A stretch of DNA of 33,488 nt from Hyphomicrobiales bacterium (GTDB lineage Bacteria > Pseudomonadota > Alphaproteobacteria > Rhizobiales > Aestuariivirgaceae), in contig JALXCV010000160.1 in NCBI GenBank assembly GCA_026990765.1, positions 1 through 33,488 on the forward strand. Reading direction: 5' to 3'. Shown here in pieces: positions 10,248 through 18,592 of the stretch. The position numbers and the translations under genes are program-made. The stretch's first letter is position 1. Each line of letters begins with the position of its first letter. The notes beneath the pieces are model-generated. The model saw only the letters and a program-made list of their open reading frames with translations, did not search any database and had not been told where the DNA came from.

Positions 10248-10643
10248 TTATGTGTAACGGCCATGGCGTTGCAAAAGTTCGATCTTGTATCCGTCAGGAT
10301 CCTGCAAAAAGAAGAACTTTGCCATCAACTCGCCATCGCGGTGAAATTCTGTGACTTTGGTCGGGTTCATGCCAAGCTTGTCAATTCTTGCATGTTCAGC
10401 TTCAAGATCATCAACCGATAATGCAAGATGCCCATAACCGCTGCCATGACTATAGGCCTCGCTCTGGTCGTGATTGATTGTCAGCTCGACTTCAAAATCA
10501 ACTTCATCATTTTTCAGATAAACCAGCGTAAATCCGTCAAATTCAAACCGGTCCTTTATTTTAAGTCCGAAAGCCTTGTTATAAAATTCTACAGACCGGG
10601 CCTCATCCAGTGCCCGGATCATCATATGAATGGCCTTTGCCAT
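10248..10643 (-). CDS. gloA: Lactoylglutathione lyase (glyoxalase I), VOC family
   Basis: The 131-residue VOC protein has all four metal ligands at glyoxalase I positions: His6 in IHMMIRA, Glu53 in EVELT, His72 in YGHLALSV and Glu122 in YKIELLQR. It also has the family core FYNKAFGLKI and the GSGYGHLAL and DPDGYKIEL motifs. The enzyme isomerises the hemithioacetal of methylglyoxal and glutathione to S-lactoylglutathione in the cytoplasm. Length matches bacterial GloA (about 130). It is probably cotranscribed with the downstream muconolactone-isomerase-like gene. Another VOC lyase acting on an aromatic-derived substrate is possible given that neighbour. Confidence 0.82.
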   Translation of the reverse strand: MAKAIHMMIRALDEARSVEFYNKAFGLKIKDRFEFDGFTLVYLKNDEVDFEVELTINHDQSEAYSHGSGYGHLALSVDDLEAEHARIDKLGMNPTKVTEFHRDGELMAKFFFLQDPDGYKIELLQRHGRYT

Positions 10644-10953
10644 GCCAATCCTCCCTTTTTGTCTTGCAAGTTTTATATCTTGGAACCAGCCTTATGTCCA
10701 ATCAGCTGCATGGATTGCGCAATAATTGATATTTTTCTTTGTCAAAACTTCCTTGACTCACCCAGCCTGCCACCCCATATCTACATTTAGTGGTGATCAG
10801 TCAGCTGGTTACAACATATTGATGGTTCGCAGTCCAACAGTTGATGACAAAGCGCTACTACGGGCAAATTCATTGCCTTTTGTGAAAAACCGGGGGCACC
10901 GATTTTCCCGCCAAGCCGAACCAATCCTTAAATAGTAAAAAGGAAAATCCCGC
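10644..10953. other. Divergent gene-free region between gloA and the Tat-exported Cys protein
   Basis: No convincing gene is seen in these 310 bp. On the + strand TTGACT (10753-10758) with CATATC 17 bp later (10776-10781) is a possible promoter for the small Tat-exported protein. An AAGGA ribosome site stands about 9 bases before its ATG. No strong terminator or repeat is visible. Confidence 0.4.
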
Positions 10954-11238
10954 ATGCAAACTTTAACCCGCAGAACTCTTTTGGCTTCAACCGCTGCCGG
11001 CACCATGGCCCTTGCCCTTTCCGGCACAGCTGTTATGGCTTCAGCTTCCATTGCGACTGATCCGGCAAATTGCGCCCATGATCACGAGCGCATGGGATAC
11101 CGCCTTGGCGCCCATATTGTCGATCCGGCGGTTTCTGAAGCAGCCAAAAACCATGCCATCAAAACCGCTCATTGCCCCTCTTGCGGCACTGGCATCGCTC
11201 CATCAGGTCTGGCTTTTGACAAGCACATGTGGGGTTAA
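10954..11238 (+). CDS. Small Tat-exported protein with CxxC motif, unknown function
   Basis: The 94-residue protein starts with a twin-arginine signal (TRRTLLAS followed by an Ala-rich hydrophobic stretch, probable cleavage after AVMASA), so the folded mature protein of about 60 residues would be periplasmic. Tat export suggests a bound cofactor or metal. The mature part has three Cys, one in ANCAHDHE and a CPSC pair near the end, and several His. This could hold a metal ion or one Fe-S centre, but a HiPIP would need four Cys. It is followed by a strong terminator, so it is a single-gene unit. I do not recognise the family. Confidence 0.7.
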   Translation: MQTLTRRTLLASTAAGTMALALSGTAVMASASIATDPANCAHDHERMGYRLGAHIVDPAVSEAAKNHAIKTAHCPSCGTGIAPSGLAFDKHMWG

Positions 11239-11265
11239 ACTCTTGACTTGTTGCTGAAACAAACA

Positions 11266-11301
11266 GCCCTCCCTTGATTTCTTCAGGGGAGGGCGTTTTT
11301 T
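11266..11301 (+). terminator. Rho-independent terminator
   Basis: GCCCTCCC (11266-11273) pairs perfectly with GGGAGGGC (11287-11294) around a 13-base loop, followed by GTTTTTT. It lies 28 bp after the stop of the Tat-exported protein and just before the end of the convergent cytochrome gene. Confidence 0.9.
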
Positions 11302-11320
11302 ACTGTCAGTTATGAAGTTA

Positions 11321-11938
11321 TCAGCGAATTTTGTAAGAGGCATGACAGGCGGCGCAGACTGCCGTCATTTCCTCAATTCCGCCAATCACTGTCTTGTAGT
11401 CTTCAACTATGGGTTTTGAACCGGCTTTTTTGGCGGCAACAGAAATAACTGCTGCACTGCCATGCAATTGCTGACCGAGTGCGCGTACTTCATCTGGCAT
11501 GAAACGACCAACGCCCCGGCCAAAGATCGAGTCGCCGCCGCCACCGCCCATGCCTCTACCCATGCCCATGCCCATGCCTTTGCCATGTATTTGCTCTTCA
11601 CTGAGTTTGCCGCCATTGGCAGCACGCATTGCCAGCATGCGGTCGATTTGTGCCTGAATATCTGCCTGTGAATAGCCAGCCTCTTTCATCCTCTGCCAGC
11701 GCGCATGTCCAAAGCCGAGTTTGAAATCTGAAATTCTTGCCACTTCTTTGAAATCACCTTCTGCAACTGCCCCAAGCAGTTCATTCAGATTTTCCAGCAG
11801 TGAGCGCATTTCCGTCAATAATGCCTTTTGGGCTTCATCAGGAATCTTTATTAATTCGCGATCATCCGCATAGGCATTTGTTGCTGACATTAATCCAGCT
11901 GCAAAAAATACGGCAATCAGTGGTTTGGAAATATTCAT
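11321..11938 (-). CDS. Periplasmic monoheme c-type cytochrome (cytochrome c'-like C-terminal heme)
   Basis: The 205-residue protein begins with a Sec signal (MNISKPLIAVFFAAGLMSATNAYA). The only heme site, CAACH, sits at the extreme C-terminus (TAVCAACHASYKIR), the cytochrome c' arrangement, preceded by helical segments (DEVRALGQQLHGSAAVISVAAKKAG). The length exceeds the usual ~130-150 residues because an extra N-terminal helical region and a Met/Gly-rich linker (GMGMGMGRGMGGGGG) come first. ATG at 11938 follows GAGGGA and removes 18 unlikely residues from the longest frame. Cytochromes c' bind NO or act as electron carriers. The Met-rich linker could bind a metal such as copper, which is inference. 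Confidence 0.8.
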   Translation of the reverse strand: MNISKPLIAVFFAAGLMSATNAYADDRELIKIPDEAQKALLTEMRSLLENLNELLGAVAEGDFKEVARISDFKLGFGHARWQRMKEAGYSQADIQAQIDRMLAMRAANGGKLSEEQIHGKGMGMGMGRGMGGGGGDSIFGRGVGRFMPDEVRALGQQLHGSAAVISVAAKKAGSKPIVEDYKTVIGGIEEMTAVCAACHASYKIR

Positions 11939-12117
11939 TTTGTTTTCCCTCGATGTTTGAGTGTTTGCTATTTGCCAGCACAACATTATCAATGCCTGCT
12001 TGCTAGCTTATACGGACAGGCTTTCAATAATCCGTCGGTTTTTTTTAATTATTTCAAATTCTGAAAAACCATGAAAGCTGTTTGGCTTAATGGCAATCGG
12101 CGCTTATATTGCCTTGC

Positions 12118-12762
12118 ATGACAGATATTGATCCAGATCGTACTGCCGACTTTGGCAAGGGTGAAGCCAAAGTGCTGCTGATTGCCTGCGGGGCGCTTGG
12201 ACGTGAGATAGTGCAGTTAACAAAAGCTGGCGGGCAATCGCTGTTTGATATTAGCTGCCTGCCTGCCAAATGGCACAACACTCCACAATATATAGTTGAT
12301 GGTGTCCGGCGCAAAATCCATGCAGCCCGCAGCAAAAACTACGAAAATATCTTTGTTGTCTATGGCGACTGCGGCACTGGCGGAATGTTGGACAAGATGC
12401 TGGATGAGGAAAAGATAGAACGCATTGCCGGGCCGCATTGTTATGCCTTTTATTCCGGCAATGAAATGTTTGCCGAACATGAAGAGCGCGATGTTACCGC
12501 TTTTTATCTGACAGACTACCTGACACGTCACTTTGAAAAGCTGATCTGGCAGGGGCTGGCGCTTGATCGCCACCCGCAATTGCTGAATGATTATTTTGGC
12601 AATTATGAAAGGCTGGTTTATCTGGCCCAGACCCGTGATGATGAATTATGCCAGATAGCCAAAGCCGCAGCAGGCCGGCTGAAACTTGCATATGAGTATC
12701 GTTATACCGGCTATGGCGATCTGCAAAAATCCATAAGGCAGGCCGCAACTGGTCGAAACTGA
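12118..12762 (+). CDS. DUF1638 family protein
   Basis: The 214-residue protein starts LLIACGALGREIVQL and has YGDCGTGGMLDKML and GPHCYAFYSGNEMF blocks, typical of the uncharacterised DUF1638 family. Conserved Cys and His in these blocks could bind a metal or corrinoid. Family members are often found beside corrinoid-dependent methyltransferase genes in methanogens and alphaproteobacteria, which fits the MetV/MetF-like pair 80 bp downstream on the same strand. ATG at 12118 (MTDIDPDR) is chosen over the TTG at 12109. The biochemical role is unknown. Confidence 0.8.
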   Translation: MTDIDPDRTADFGKGEAKVLLIACGALGREIVQLTKAGGQSLFDISCLPAKWHNTPQYIVDGVRRKIHAARSKNYENIFVVYGDCGTGGMLDKMLDEEKIERIAGPHCYAFYSGNEMFAEHEERDVTAFYLTDYLTRHFEKLIWQGLALDRHPQLLNDYFGNYERLVYLAQTRDDELCQIAKAAAGRLKLAYEYRYTGYGDLQKSIRQAATGRN

Positions 12763-12842
12763 ACCAACTTGTGTCGACATTGAACCGGACGGGCATGGAA
12801 ATCTGCCAACAATGAAAGCTGGACCATCGAAAGGCTTTCCCC

Positions 12843-13472
12843 ATGTATGCTTTCCGGCTTTTTTGCACCAGACACTCACGCGGATTTGAGCTTGTTTACA
12901 CCACGCTTGAAAGATTTCTGATCTCGCTTGATCCGTTGCTTTCAGGCATTGGCTATAATCGTCTGGAAAAGCCTGTTTGCGTTTTTGAAAGATTTACCAA
13001 AGGCCTGATGTTTGACTGCCATATGTGCGGTCAGTGTGTGCTGTCATCAACCGGTATGACCTGCCCGATGAACTGTCCTAAAACCCTGCGCAATGGCCCA
13101 TGTGGCGGGGTGCGTGAAGATGGCCATTGTGAAGTTAAAAAGGAAATGCGCTGTGTCTGGGTTGAAGCCTGGAAGGGAGCACAAAACATGCGCGCCGGGA
13201 ATGCCAGAATCCATACTGTGCAGCCACCGGTTAATCGCGAGCTTGAAGGTTCCTCAAGCTGGCTGCGGGTGATTCGTGAAAAGGCCGCCGCCCGCCGCAA
13301 TAAAGAACAATTACCCGAGCTGGACCGCGAAACCGTGGCCGATGTGTTTGCCCGGGCCAGACGTCTGGAACCGGGCGCTGTTCCAATTGCTGCAGAACCG
13401 CAAGCCGCAATGGCTGATCATTCAGTAAGTGAAAGCACCTTTGTTCATGAAAAACCCGGGACAAAAAGATGA
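12843..13472 (+). CDS. MetV-like Cys-rich protein (methylenetetrahydrofolate reductase C-terminal domain family)
   Basis: The 209-residue protein carries nine Cys between residues 46 and 104, including DCHMCGQC, TCPMNCPKTLRNGPCGG and GHCEVKKEMRC. This is the zinc/iron-sulfur domain of the MTHFR_C (PF12225) family, known from MetV, the partner of MetF in acetogens. The C-terminal ~80 residues are charged and not recognised. It overlaps the MetF-like gene by 4 bp (ATGA), so the two are translationally coupled and probably form one complex. In acetogens MetV lets MetF accept electrons from donors other than NADH. Here the electron route is unknown. A GAAAGG site precedes the ATG. Confidence 0.85.
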   Translation: MYAFRLFCTRHSRGFELVYTTLERFLISLDPLLSGIGYNRLEKPVCVFERFTKGLMFDCHMCGQCVLSSTGMTCPMNCPKTLRNGPCGGVREDGHCEVKKEMRCVWVEAWKGAQNMRAGNARIHTVQPPVNRELEGSSSWLRVIREKAAARRNKEQLPELDRETVADVFARARRLEPGAVPIAAEPQAAMADHSVSESTFVHEKPGTKR

Positions 13473-14458
13473 TTACCATTCAGACCCCTGAACCGTTTGA
13501 CCCGTTGCTTAATCCTCCATTGGTGCCGCCGCCGGGCCATTATTCGGCATCCAAACTTGAAAGGGTGCTCAGAAAGGGCTGGTTTGCAGTAACGGCAGAA
13601 CTTAATCCGCCTGATTCTGCTGATCCGCGAGATATTCTAAAAGCAGCTGAACCGCTGGTAAATATTGTTGATGCCATAAATGCCACAGATGCGTCAGGTG
13701 CCAATTGTCATATGTCATCCATGGGCATTTGCTCGGTACTGTCACGTCAGGGGCAAGGTGTTGTGTTGCAGATTTCCTGTCGTGACCGTAATCGCATTGC
13801 CATTCAGGGTGATGTGTTGGGAGCCGCTGCCATGGGGGTTGGCAATGTTCTGTGTCTCACTGGTGACGGGGTAGGGGTTGGTGATCAGCCCGGTGCCAGA
13901 CCGGTTTTTGATTTTGATGCCATATCCTTGTTGCGCACTCTTCGCTACATGCGTGATGACAGCGCCTTTCTTTCCGGGCGCAAATTGAGCACTGCGCCTG
14001 CGATCTTTCTTGGTGCGGCTGAAAACCCATGTGTCCCGCCGCTTGAATATCGCGCTGCCCGCTTGGCCAAAAAGGTTGCAGCCGGTGCCGATTTCATCCA
14101 GACCAATTACATATTTGATATTGGTCTGTTCAAAAAATTCATGCACCAGATACGTGATATGGGGCTGCATGAAAAAGTGTATCTACTGGCTGGCGTTGGC
14201 CCGCTGGCATCTGCCAATGCTGCCCGCTGGATGCGCAATAATGTACCGGGAATCCATATTCCCGATAATATTATCGACAGGCTGCAATCAGCTGAAAAGC
14301 CGGCAGAAGAAGGCAAGCGTATCTGTATCGAACTGATCAGGCAGATTCGCGAGATTGAAGGGGTAGCCGGTGTGCATCTGATGGCTTACCGGCGCGAACA
14401 TATGGTTGGTGACATTATCGAAGAATCAGGTGTTTTGAGCGACCGTCCCGTTGCCTGA
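13469..14458 (+). CDS. MetF-like methylenetetrahydrofolate reductase, MetV-coupled type
   Basis: The 329-residue TIM-barrel protein has FAVTAELNPPDSADPRDIL at the start (the catalytic Glu region of MetF), NVLCLTGDGVGVGDQPGARPVFDFD (the LTGD folate/FAD block), and ADFIQTNYIFD (Q-T substrate motif). It would interconvert 5,10-methylene-THF and 5-methyl-THF with FAD. It differs from the canonical MetF at 19926-20837 and is coupled by a 4-bp overlap to the MetV-like gene. In this setting it probably runs in the oxidative direction, taking methyl-THF from the corrinoid system to methylene-THF; that direction is inference. Confidence 0.87.
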   Translation: MITIQTPEPFDPLLNPPLVPPPGHYSASKLERVLRKGWFAVTAELNPPDSADPRDILKAAEPLVNIVDAINATDASGANCHMSSMGICSVLSRQGQGVVLQISCRDRNRIAIQGDVLGAAAMGVGNVLCLTGDGVGVGDQPGARPVFDFDAISLLRTLRYMRDDSAFLSGRKLSTAPAIFLGAAENPCVPPLEYRAARLAKKVAAGADFIQTNYIFDIGLFKKFMHQIRDMGLHEKVYLLAGVGPLASANAARWMRNNVPGIHIPDNIIDRLQSAEKPAEEGKRICIELIRQIREIEGVAGVHLMAYRREHMVGDIIEESGVLSDRPVA

Positions 14459-14460
14459 AA

Positions 14461-14886
14461 TCAGTCTGGTGCTTGCAAGGGACTATCCATATCTCCCTCA
14501 CATTGCCGCTCATCCTTGCCTATCTGGTAGTAATTACCTTTTTCAGCTACAAAAATATGTCCCCAGAATTCCAGTTCCACCGGTTCATCAAGGCTGCCTG
14601 CCGAAATGGATATCTGGTTACTGCCATCATGCTGCCAGAATAGTGATGATCCGCAATGACGGCAAAAGCCGCGTTTTGCATATTGGCTGGAGCGATACCA
14701 GGTAATGTGTTCAACTCCGGTTATATCTATATTTTCAAGATTTACCGCAGTTGCTGCCATGAAATGCCCCATGGTTTTGCGGCATGTATGGCAATGACAG
14801 GCAATAACCGGTCGCAAATCCCCATTGATCTGATAGCCAACCTTGCCACAGGCGCATGAGCCTGAAATGATGATGTCTTTTGTCAT
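14461..14886 (-). CDS. GFA-family protein (glutathione-dependent formaldehyde-activating enzyme-like)
   Basis: The 141-residue protein has the zinc-binding Cys set of the GFA fold: GSCACGKVGYQ, ACHCHTCRKTMG and FCRHCGSSLFW. The founding member Gfa promotes S-hydroxymethylglutathione formation, but most family members have no proven formaldehyde role. ATG at 14886 (MTKDIIISGS) is preferred to the in-frame ATG at 14970, whose additional residues would run into the terminator stem at 14952-14983. Its place inside a one-carbon gene block is suggestive, yet it is on the opposite strand to the MetV/MetF pair and convergent with it (3 bp between stops). Confidence 0.82.
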   Translation of the reverse strand: MTKDIIISGSCACGKVGYQINGDLRPVIACHCHTCRKTMGHFMAATAVNLENIDITGVEHITWYRSSQYAKRGFCRHCGSSLFWQHDGSNQISISAGSLDEPVELEFWGHIFVAEKGNYYQIGKDERQCEGDMDSPLQAPD

Positions 14887-14941
14887 GTTTGCACCCTGAA
14901 TCCGATTACCGGACACAAGCCGGAAATCACCATGCCAATAT

Positions 14942-14983
14942 AAAAAAGAAACTCCCGCAGTGCAAATCAAAGCGCTGCGGGAG
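14942..14983 (-). terminator. Rho-independent terminator of the VWA/TadG gene
   Basis: CTCCCGCAG (14952-14960) and CTGCGGGAG (14975-14983) form a perfect 9-bp GC-rich stem with a 14-base loop. Read on the minus strand it is followed by TTTCTTTTTT (14942-14951). It lies 28 bp past the stop of the VWA/TadG gene. Confidence 0.9.
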
Positions 14984-15010
14984 TATTCTGGTTTTGCAGG
15001 TATTGTTGTT

Positions 15011-16432
15011 TTAACGGGCTATGTACATGTCACGTGACAATTTGGCGGTAATCTCACTGAATGCTGCCACCAGCTCATGTTTGGTGTCGGCATCATAGTA
15101 ATCTTCTTCACTGCTGGCGCAGTTTCTCAAACGATTTTCAGTTTGCTGATTATACAGATCATAGGAAACCGTCAGCACTCTGATGCCTGAAGCTTTCATA
15201 TTGGTGCATAGCTGGGCCAGATTGCTTTCCCCATTTTGCACATTATACGAGCCACCTGGGCCAAAGGCCCGAGATGTCTGGGCACCGTCCGTCAACAGGA
15301 TAACGGCTTTTTCAGTTTCATCATCACTATATGACACACCGGCTGTGAAAGGTGGGTTTGGTGACAACAGGTGATACCCAAATTCCATACCGACAGCAAT
15401 ATGTGTCGAGCCATAGGGGCGCATATTGCTGACCTTGTTGAACGTGTCCTGATGATTACTGGTGAGATCCTGGATTTCCAGATGCCTCCAGCCTGAATAC
15501 TGGCTGCAATTATTGCGGTAATTATAGCTGCCCTGATAGAATTTCCATGAATTTGGATTATTGTTTGGGAACCAGCGCCAGCGGCCATGATACCAGTGCT
15601 GGGTTTTTTTGACCTTGCCAAATCTGGTTACGTGTTTTTTGTTATTAGGCTCCAGCGGTGTGGCATCTGACAGGTTATATGGATATTCACGATCACCAGT
15701 ACATGAGGAGCGCATCTGTTCGCCCTTGAAACCATGCCAGTATTTCTTTTTCATGGTTGTGTAAACCTGGGCTGAAAACGGAACCACGCCAAATTTTACA
15801 TACTGGTTGACCTTGGATTGTGACAGTGAATTAATCAGTCTTTTGGCTTCTTCGCGCATGGTTACATATTTGCGTTCACCGCCCAGATACTGGTTCATTG
15901 AACCGGAGTAATCCATGACAAATACAATCTCGCCCTTATGTTCTTGCGTAAAGGCAGGAAGGTTTACTGTAGAGCCAAATCCCTTGACGCCATCTTCATC
16001 CATCCCGGCATGAGAATCGACAAGTTTCAGTTCATGGATTCCAAGAATTGGCAGCATCGAAACCTTGATTGCAAGGTCGGCAGTAACTGTCATGCTGGCT
16101 CCATTATTGGTCGGAGTTGCACTGACCTGCGGATTGCCAACAAGATTATCCGGCTTGTTTGTATCAAACTGTTTTTGCGCCAGTTGCTGATATCCGCTGT
16201 CTTCACCTCCTGTGCTGTAAGCTGCTGCAGCGGCAATAGCGGCAGCATCAAGTGCCGCCTTGGCCTGGACTTTTGCTGTATTCATCCTTGAATAATCCAT
16301 GGCAGTTGCCACCAGCATGAACAGGGGTATGGCAGCTACTGCAGCAGTTATCCCGACACTTCCCAGCTTGTTGCGGCGAAAATTCCTGCTTGCATTTTTC
16401 AAACTTGCAATGTTGATCCTTGCAAAGGACAT
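15011..16432 (-). CDS. TadG-like protein with von Willebrand A domain
   Basis: The 473-residue protein has the TadG N-terminus: a basic lead (FRRNKLGS), a membrane helix (VGITAAVAAIPLFMLVATAMD) and then YSRMNTAKVQAKAALDAAAIAAAAA. A VWA domain follows with the MIDAS DYSGSMN near residue 174 and later LLTDGAQTSRAFG. The region between them (about 200-340) is rich in Trp, Tyr and Asn. TadG proteins contribute to tight-adherence (Flp) pili or surface attachment. No tad ATPase or pilin gene is nearby, so this is an orphan like the one at 6703-8082. It ends at a strong terminator and probably forms its own unit. Confidence 0.87.
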   Translation of the reverse strand: MSFARINIASLKNASRNFRRNKLGSVGITAAVAAIPLFMLVATAMDYSRMNTAKVQAKAALDAAAIAAAAAYSTGGEDSGYQQLAQKQFDTNKPDNLVGNPQVSATPTNNGASMTVTADLAIKVSMLPILGIHELKLVDSHAGMDEDGVKGFGSTVNLPAFTQEHKGEIVFVMDYSGSMNQYLGGERKYVTMREEAKRLINSLSQSKVNQYVKFGVVPFSAQVYTTMKKKYWHGFKGEQMRSSCTGDREYPYNLSDATPLEPNNKKHVTRFGKVKKTQHWYHGRWRWFPNNNPNSWKFYQGSYNYRNNCSQYSGWRHLEIQDLTSNHQDTFNKVSNMRPYGSTHIAVGMEFGYHLLSPNPPFTAGVSYSDDETEKAVILLTDGAQTSRAFGPGGSYNVQNGESNLAQLCTNMKASGIRVLTVSYDLYNQQTENRLRNCASSEEDYYDADTKHELVAAFSEITAKLSRDMYIAR

Positions 16433-16591
16433 GATACTCTCTCCAACTAACCATCACGTCTTGTCGATACAGACGCAATTCGACTTCAATTTTCAAAAAC
16501 TAGCAGATGGAATTGAAAGAAGTGTTCAAATTGGAGTGAAGAATTATCTCAAAATTTCTGCATATTTTGTAATAAATTGATAACCGCTATC

Positions 16592-18592
16592 CTATCTGCG
16601 GCGACGCCTTTTTCGCGCCGTGGGTTTGCCTGATGCAGATGTTTTGCCTTGCGGTAATTGCACTGCACAACGCAGTCTGGTGTATTTGGCGCTGGAGTGA
16701 GGAAATGCCATTGCTTCGATGAAATGTTCCTGAAAGGCCGGTTCAACAGCTGTTTCTATCTTGTGGATGTTTTTTACCAGTTGCTCGATCTCAATGCGTG
16801 ATTGCCGGTTCAACAGGGCGATACGGGCGCCGGTTCCAGCAGCATTGCCGGATGAATGCACATTTTTAAGATCACAATCAGGTATCAGCCCCAAAACCAT
16901 TGCATATTTGACATCAATATGACTGCCAAAGGCCCCAGCCAGTCGGATATTGTTAATTTCATCAATGCCAAGCCGGTCCATCAACAACCGGGTTCCGGCA
17001 TAAAGCGCAGCCTTTGCCAGTTGAATCGCCCTTATGTCATTTTGCGTAATGGCAATATCCGGCTCACCGGTCTTGATGACATAAGAGAAGGTCCGCCCGT
17101 CCGCTACAATCCGTTCGGTTCTGGCCTGAACACTGCCATCAATCAGTCCATCCTGATCGATTATCCCGGCCAGAAACATTTCGGCCACAACTTCAATGAT
17201 CCCTGATCCGCATATTCCGGTTACCGGGGTATCGTGATCAAATCCGTCTTCATCAGACCAGAAATCACATCCGATAATCTTGTAGCGTGGCTCCAGCGTA
17301 TCCCTGTCAATTCTGATCCGCTCGATAGCACCGGGCGCAGCGCGTTGACCGCTCGATATTTGAGCACCTTCAAATGCCGGTCCGGTGGGGGATGAACAGG
17401 CCAGTAATCTGTCCTTGTTGCCCAGCACGATCTCGGCATTGGTGCCAACATCAACCACCAGCATTATTTCATCCGACTTGTGCGGTGCTTCTGATAACAC
17501 CACTGCTGCCGTATCAGCCCCGACATGCCCGGCAATACATGGCAGTACATAGGCTCTGGCACCTTTGGCAATATCCAGATCAAGATCACGGGCAGGCTGT
17601 TTGATTGCAAGCCCGGTTGCCAGTGCAAATGGTGCCCCGCCCAGTTCCACCGGGTCAATCCCCAAAAACAGATGGTGCATCACCGGATTGCCAACCAGTG
17701 TTACTTCCACAATGTCATTAACATCAATGCCTGCAGTTTCAGCGGCCTCTCGCGCCAGATCGCAAATGGTTTGGCGCACCACTTTTGTCATTTCGGCATC
17801 GCCGCCCGGATTCATCATTACATAGGAAACCCGGCTCATAAGATCTTCACCAAACCGGATTTGCGGGTTCATTGCCCCTGCCGATGCCATGACCTCACCG
17901 CTGTCAAGATCACACAGATGGGCGGCAATGGTGGTAGAGCCAATATCGACAGCCAGCCCGAATATGCTTTCATGCAGACCCGGCCACATTGCAATTATGG
18001 TCTTGTCATGTACGGCAACCGTAATTGACCATTTGCCTTTGCGCAGAACTTTTTGCAGATCAGCCAGAAGCGGGAAATCCAGATCAATATCATCAAGTTG
18101 CCATTGCAGTTGCAGCGCCTTGTAAACCCGCTCCAGGTCTGATGACGGCTCGTGCATGTCTGCTTCGCCAACTTCAATGAAATAAAGCCTTGTTACCGGA
18201 TCAAGTTCAATTACCCTGGTATCGGCCCGTTTGCGCACCAGTTGTTTGTGAACCTGTGACTGGGCCGGGACATCTATAACCACATCGCCAAGGATTTTGC
18301 TCTGGCAGGAAAGACGATGCCCGGCCATCAGCCCGCGCTTGTCATCATAGCGATCTTCAGCCGCTGTTTTTTCGCTTATATTTTCCGGTCTGGAAATGAT
18401 CCCGTGCTTGGCAAATTCACCTTCTGCAAGGCTGATCTGGCAGCGCCCGCATATTCCGCGTCCGCCGCATACTGAATCAATATCAACACCCAGCGAACGG
18501 GCAGCAGCAAGCACCCCGGTTCCAATTGGAAAATGTCCTCTTTGCCCTGATGGGGTAAAAACCACCAGAGCCTGTTCAGGCTTGTCAGTCAC
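16592..18592 (-). CDS. Ferredoxin-ASKHA corrinoid activation protein (RACo/RamA-type, DUF4445)
   Basis: The 666-residue protein would use ATP and an electron to return inactive Co(II) corrinoid to Co(I). A plant-type [2Fe-2S] ferredoxin domain comes first with Cys42, Cys48 and Cys51 (SVCGGRGICGRCQ) and Cys96 (HRLSCQSK). From about residue 200 an ASKHA ATPase fold follows, with phosphate loops FGLAVDIGSTTIAAHL and LVVDVGTNAEIVLG and the GICGSGIIEVVAEM block. The start is GTG at 18592, overlapping the MeTr stop by 8 bp. Its ribosome site AGGAG is made of the AGG-AGA arginine codons of the MeTr tail. The protein ends in its own basic tail ARKRRRRR. Confidence 0.93.
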   Translation of the reverse strand: MTDKPEQALVVFTPSGQRGHFPIGTGVLAAARSLGVDIDSVCGGRGICGRCQISLAEGEFAKHGIISRPENISEKTAAEDRYDDKRGLMAGHRLSCQSKILGDVVIDVPAQSQVHKQLVRKRADTRVIELDPVTRLYFIEVGEADMHEPSSDLERVYKALQLQWQLDDIDLDFPLLADLQKVLRKGKWSITVAVHDKTIIAMWPGLHESIFGLAVDIGSTTIAAHLCDLDSGEVMASAGAMNPQIRFGEDLMSRVSYVMMNPGGDAEMTKVVRQTICDLAREAAETAGIDVNDIVEVTLVGNPVMHHLFLGIDPVELGGAPFALATGLAIKQPARDLDLDIAKGARAYVLPCIAGHVGADTAAVVLSEAPHKSDEIMLVVDVGTNAEIVLGNKDRLLACSSPTGPAFEGAQISSGQRAAPGAIERIRIDRDTLEPRYKIIGCDFWSDEDGFDHDTPVTGICGSGIIEVVAEMFLAGIIDQDGLIDGSVQARTERIVADGRTFSYVIKTGEPDIAITQNDIRAIQLAKAALYAGTRLLMDRLGIDEINNIRLAGAFGSHIDVKYAMVLGLIPDCDLKNVHSSGNAAGTGARIALLNRQSRIEIEQLVKNIHKIETAVEPAFQEHFIEAMAFPHSSAKYTRLRCAVQLPQGKTSASGKPTARKRRRRR

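Noticed and set aside
10954-11238. High-potential iron-sulfur protein
   Set aside because: It has a Tat signal and small size like a HiPIP, but only three Cys in the mature part, in the wrong spacing.
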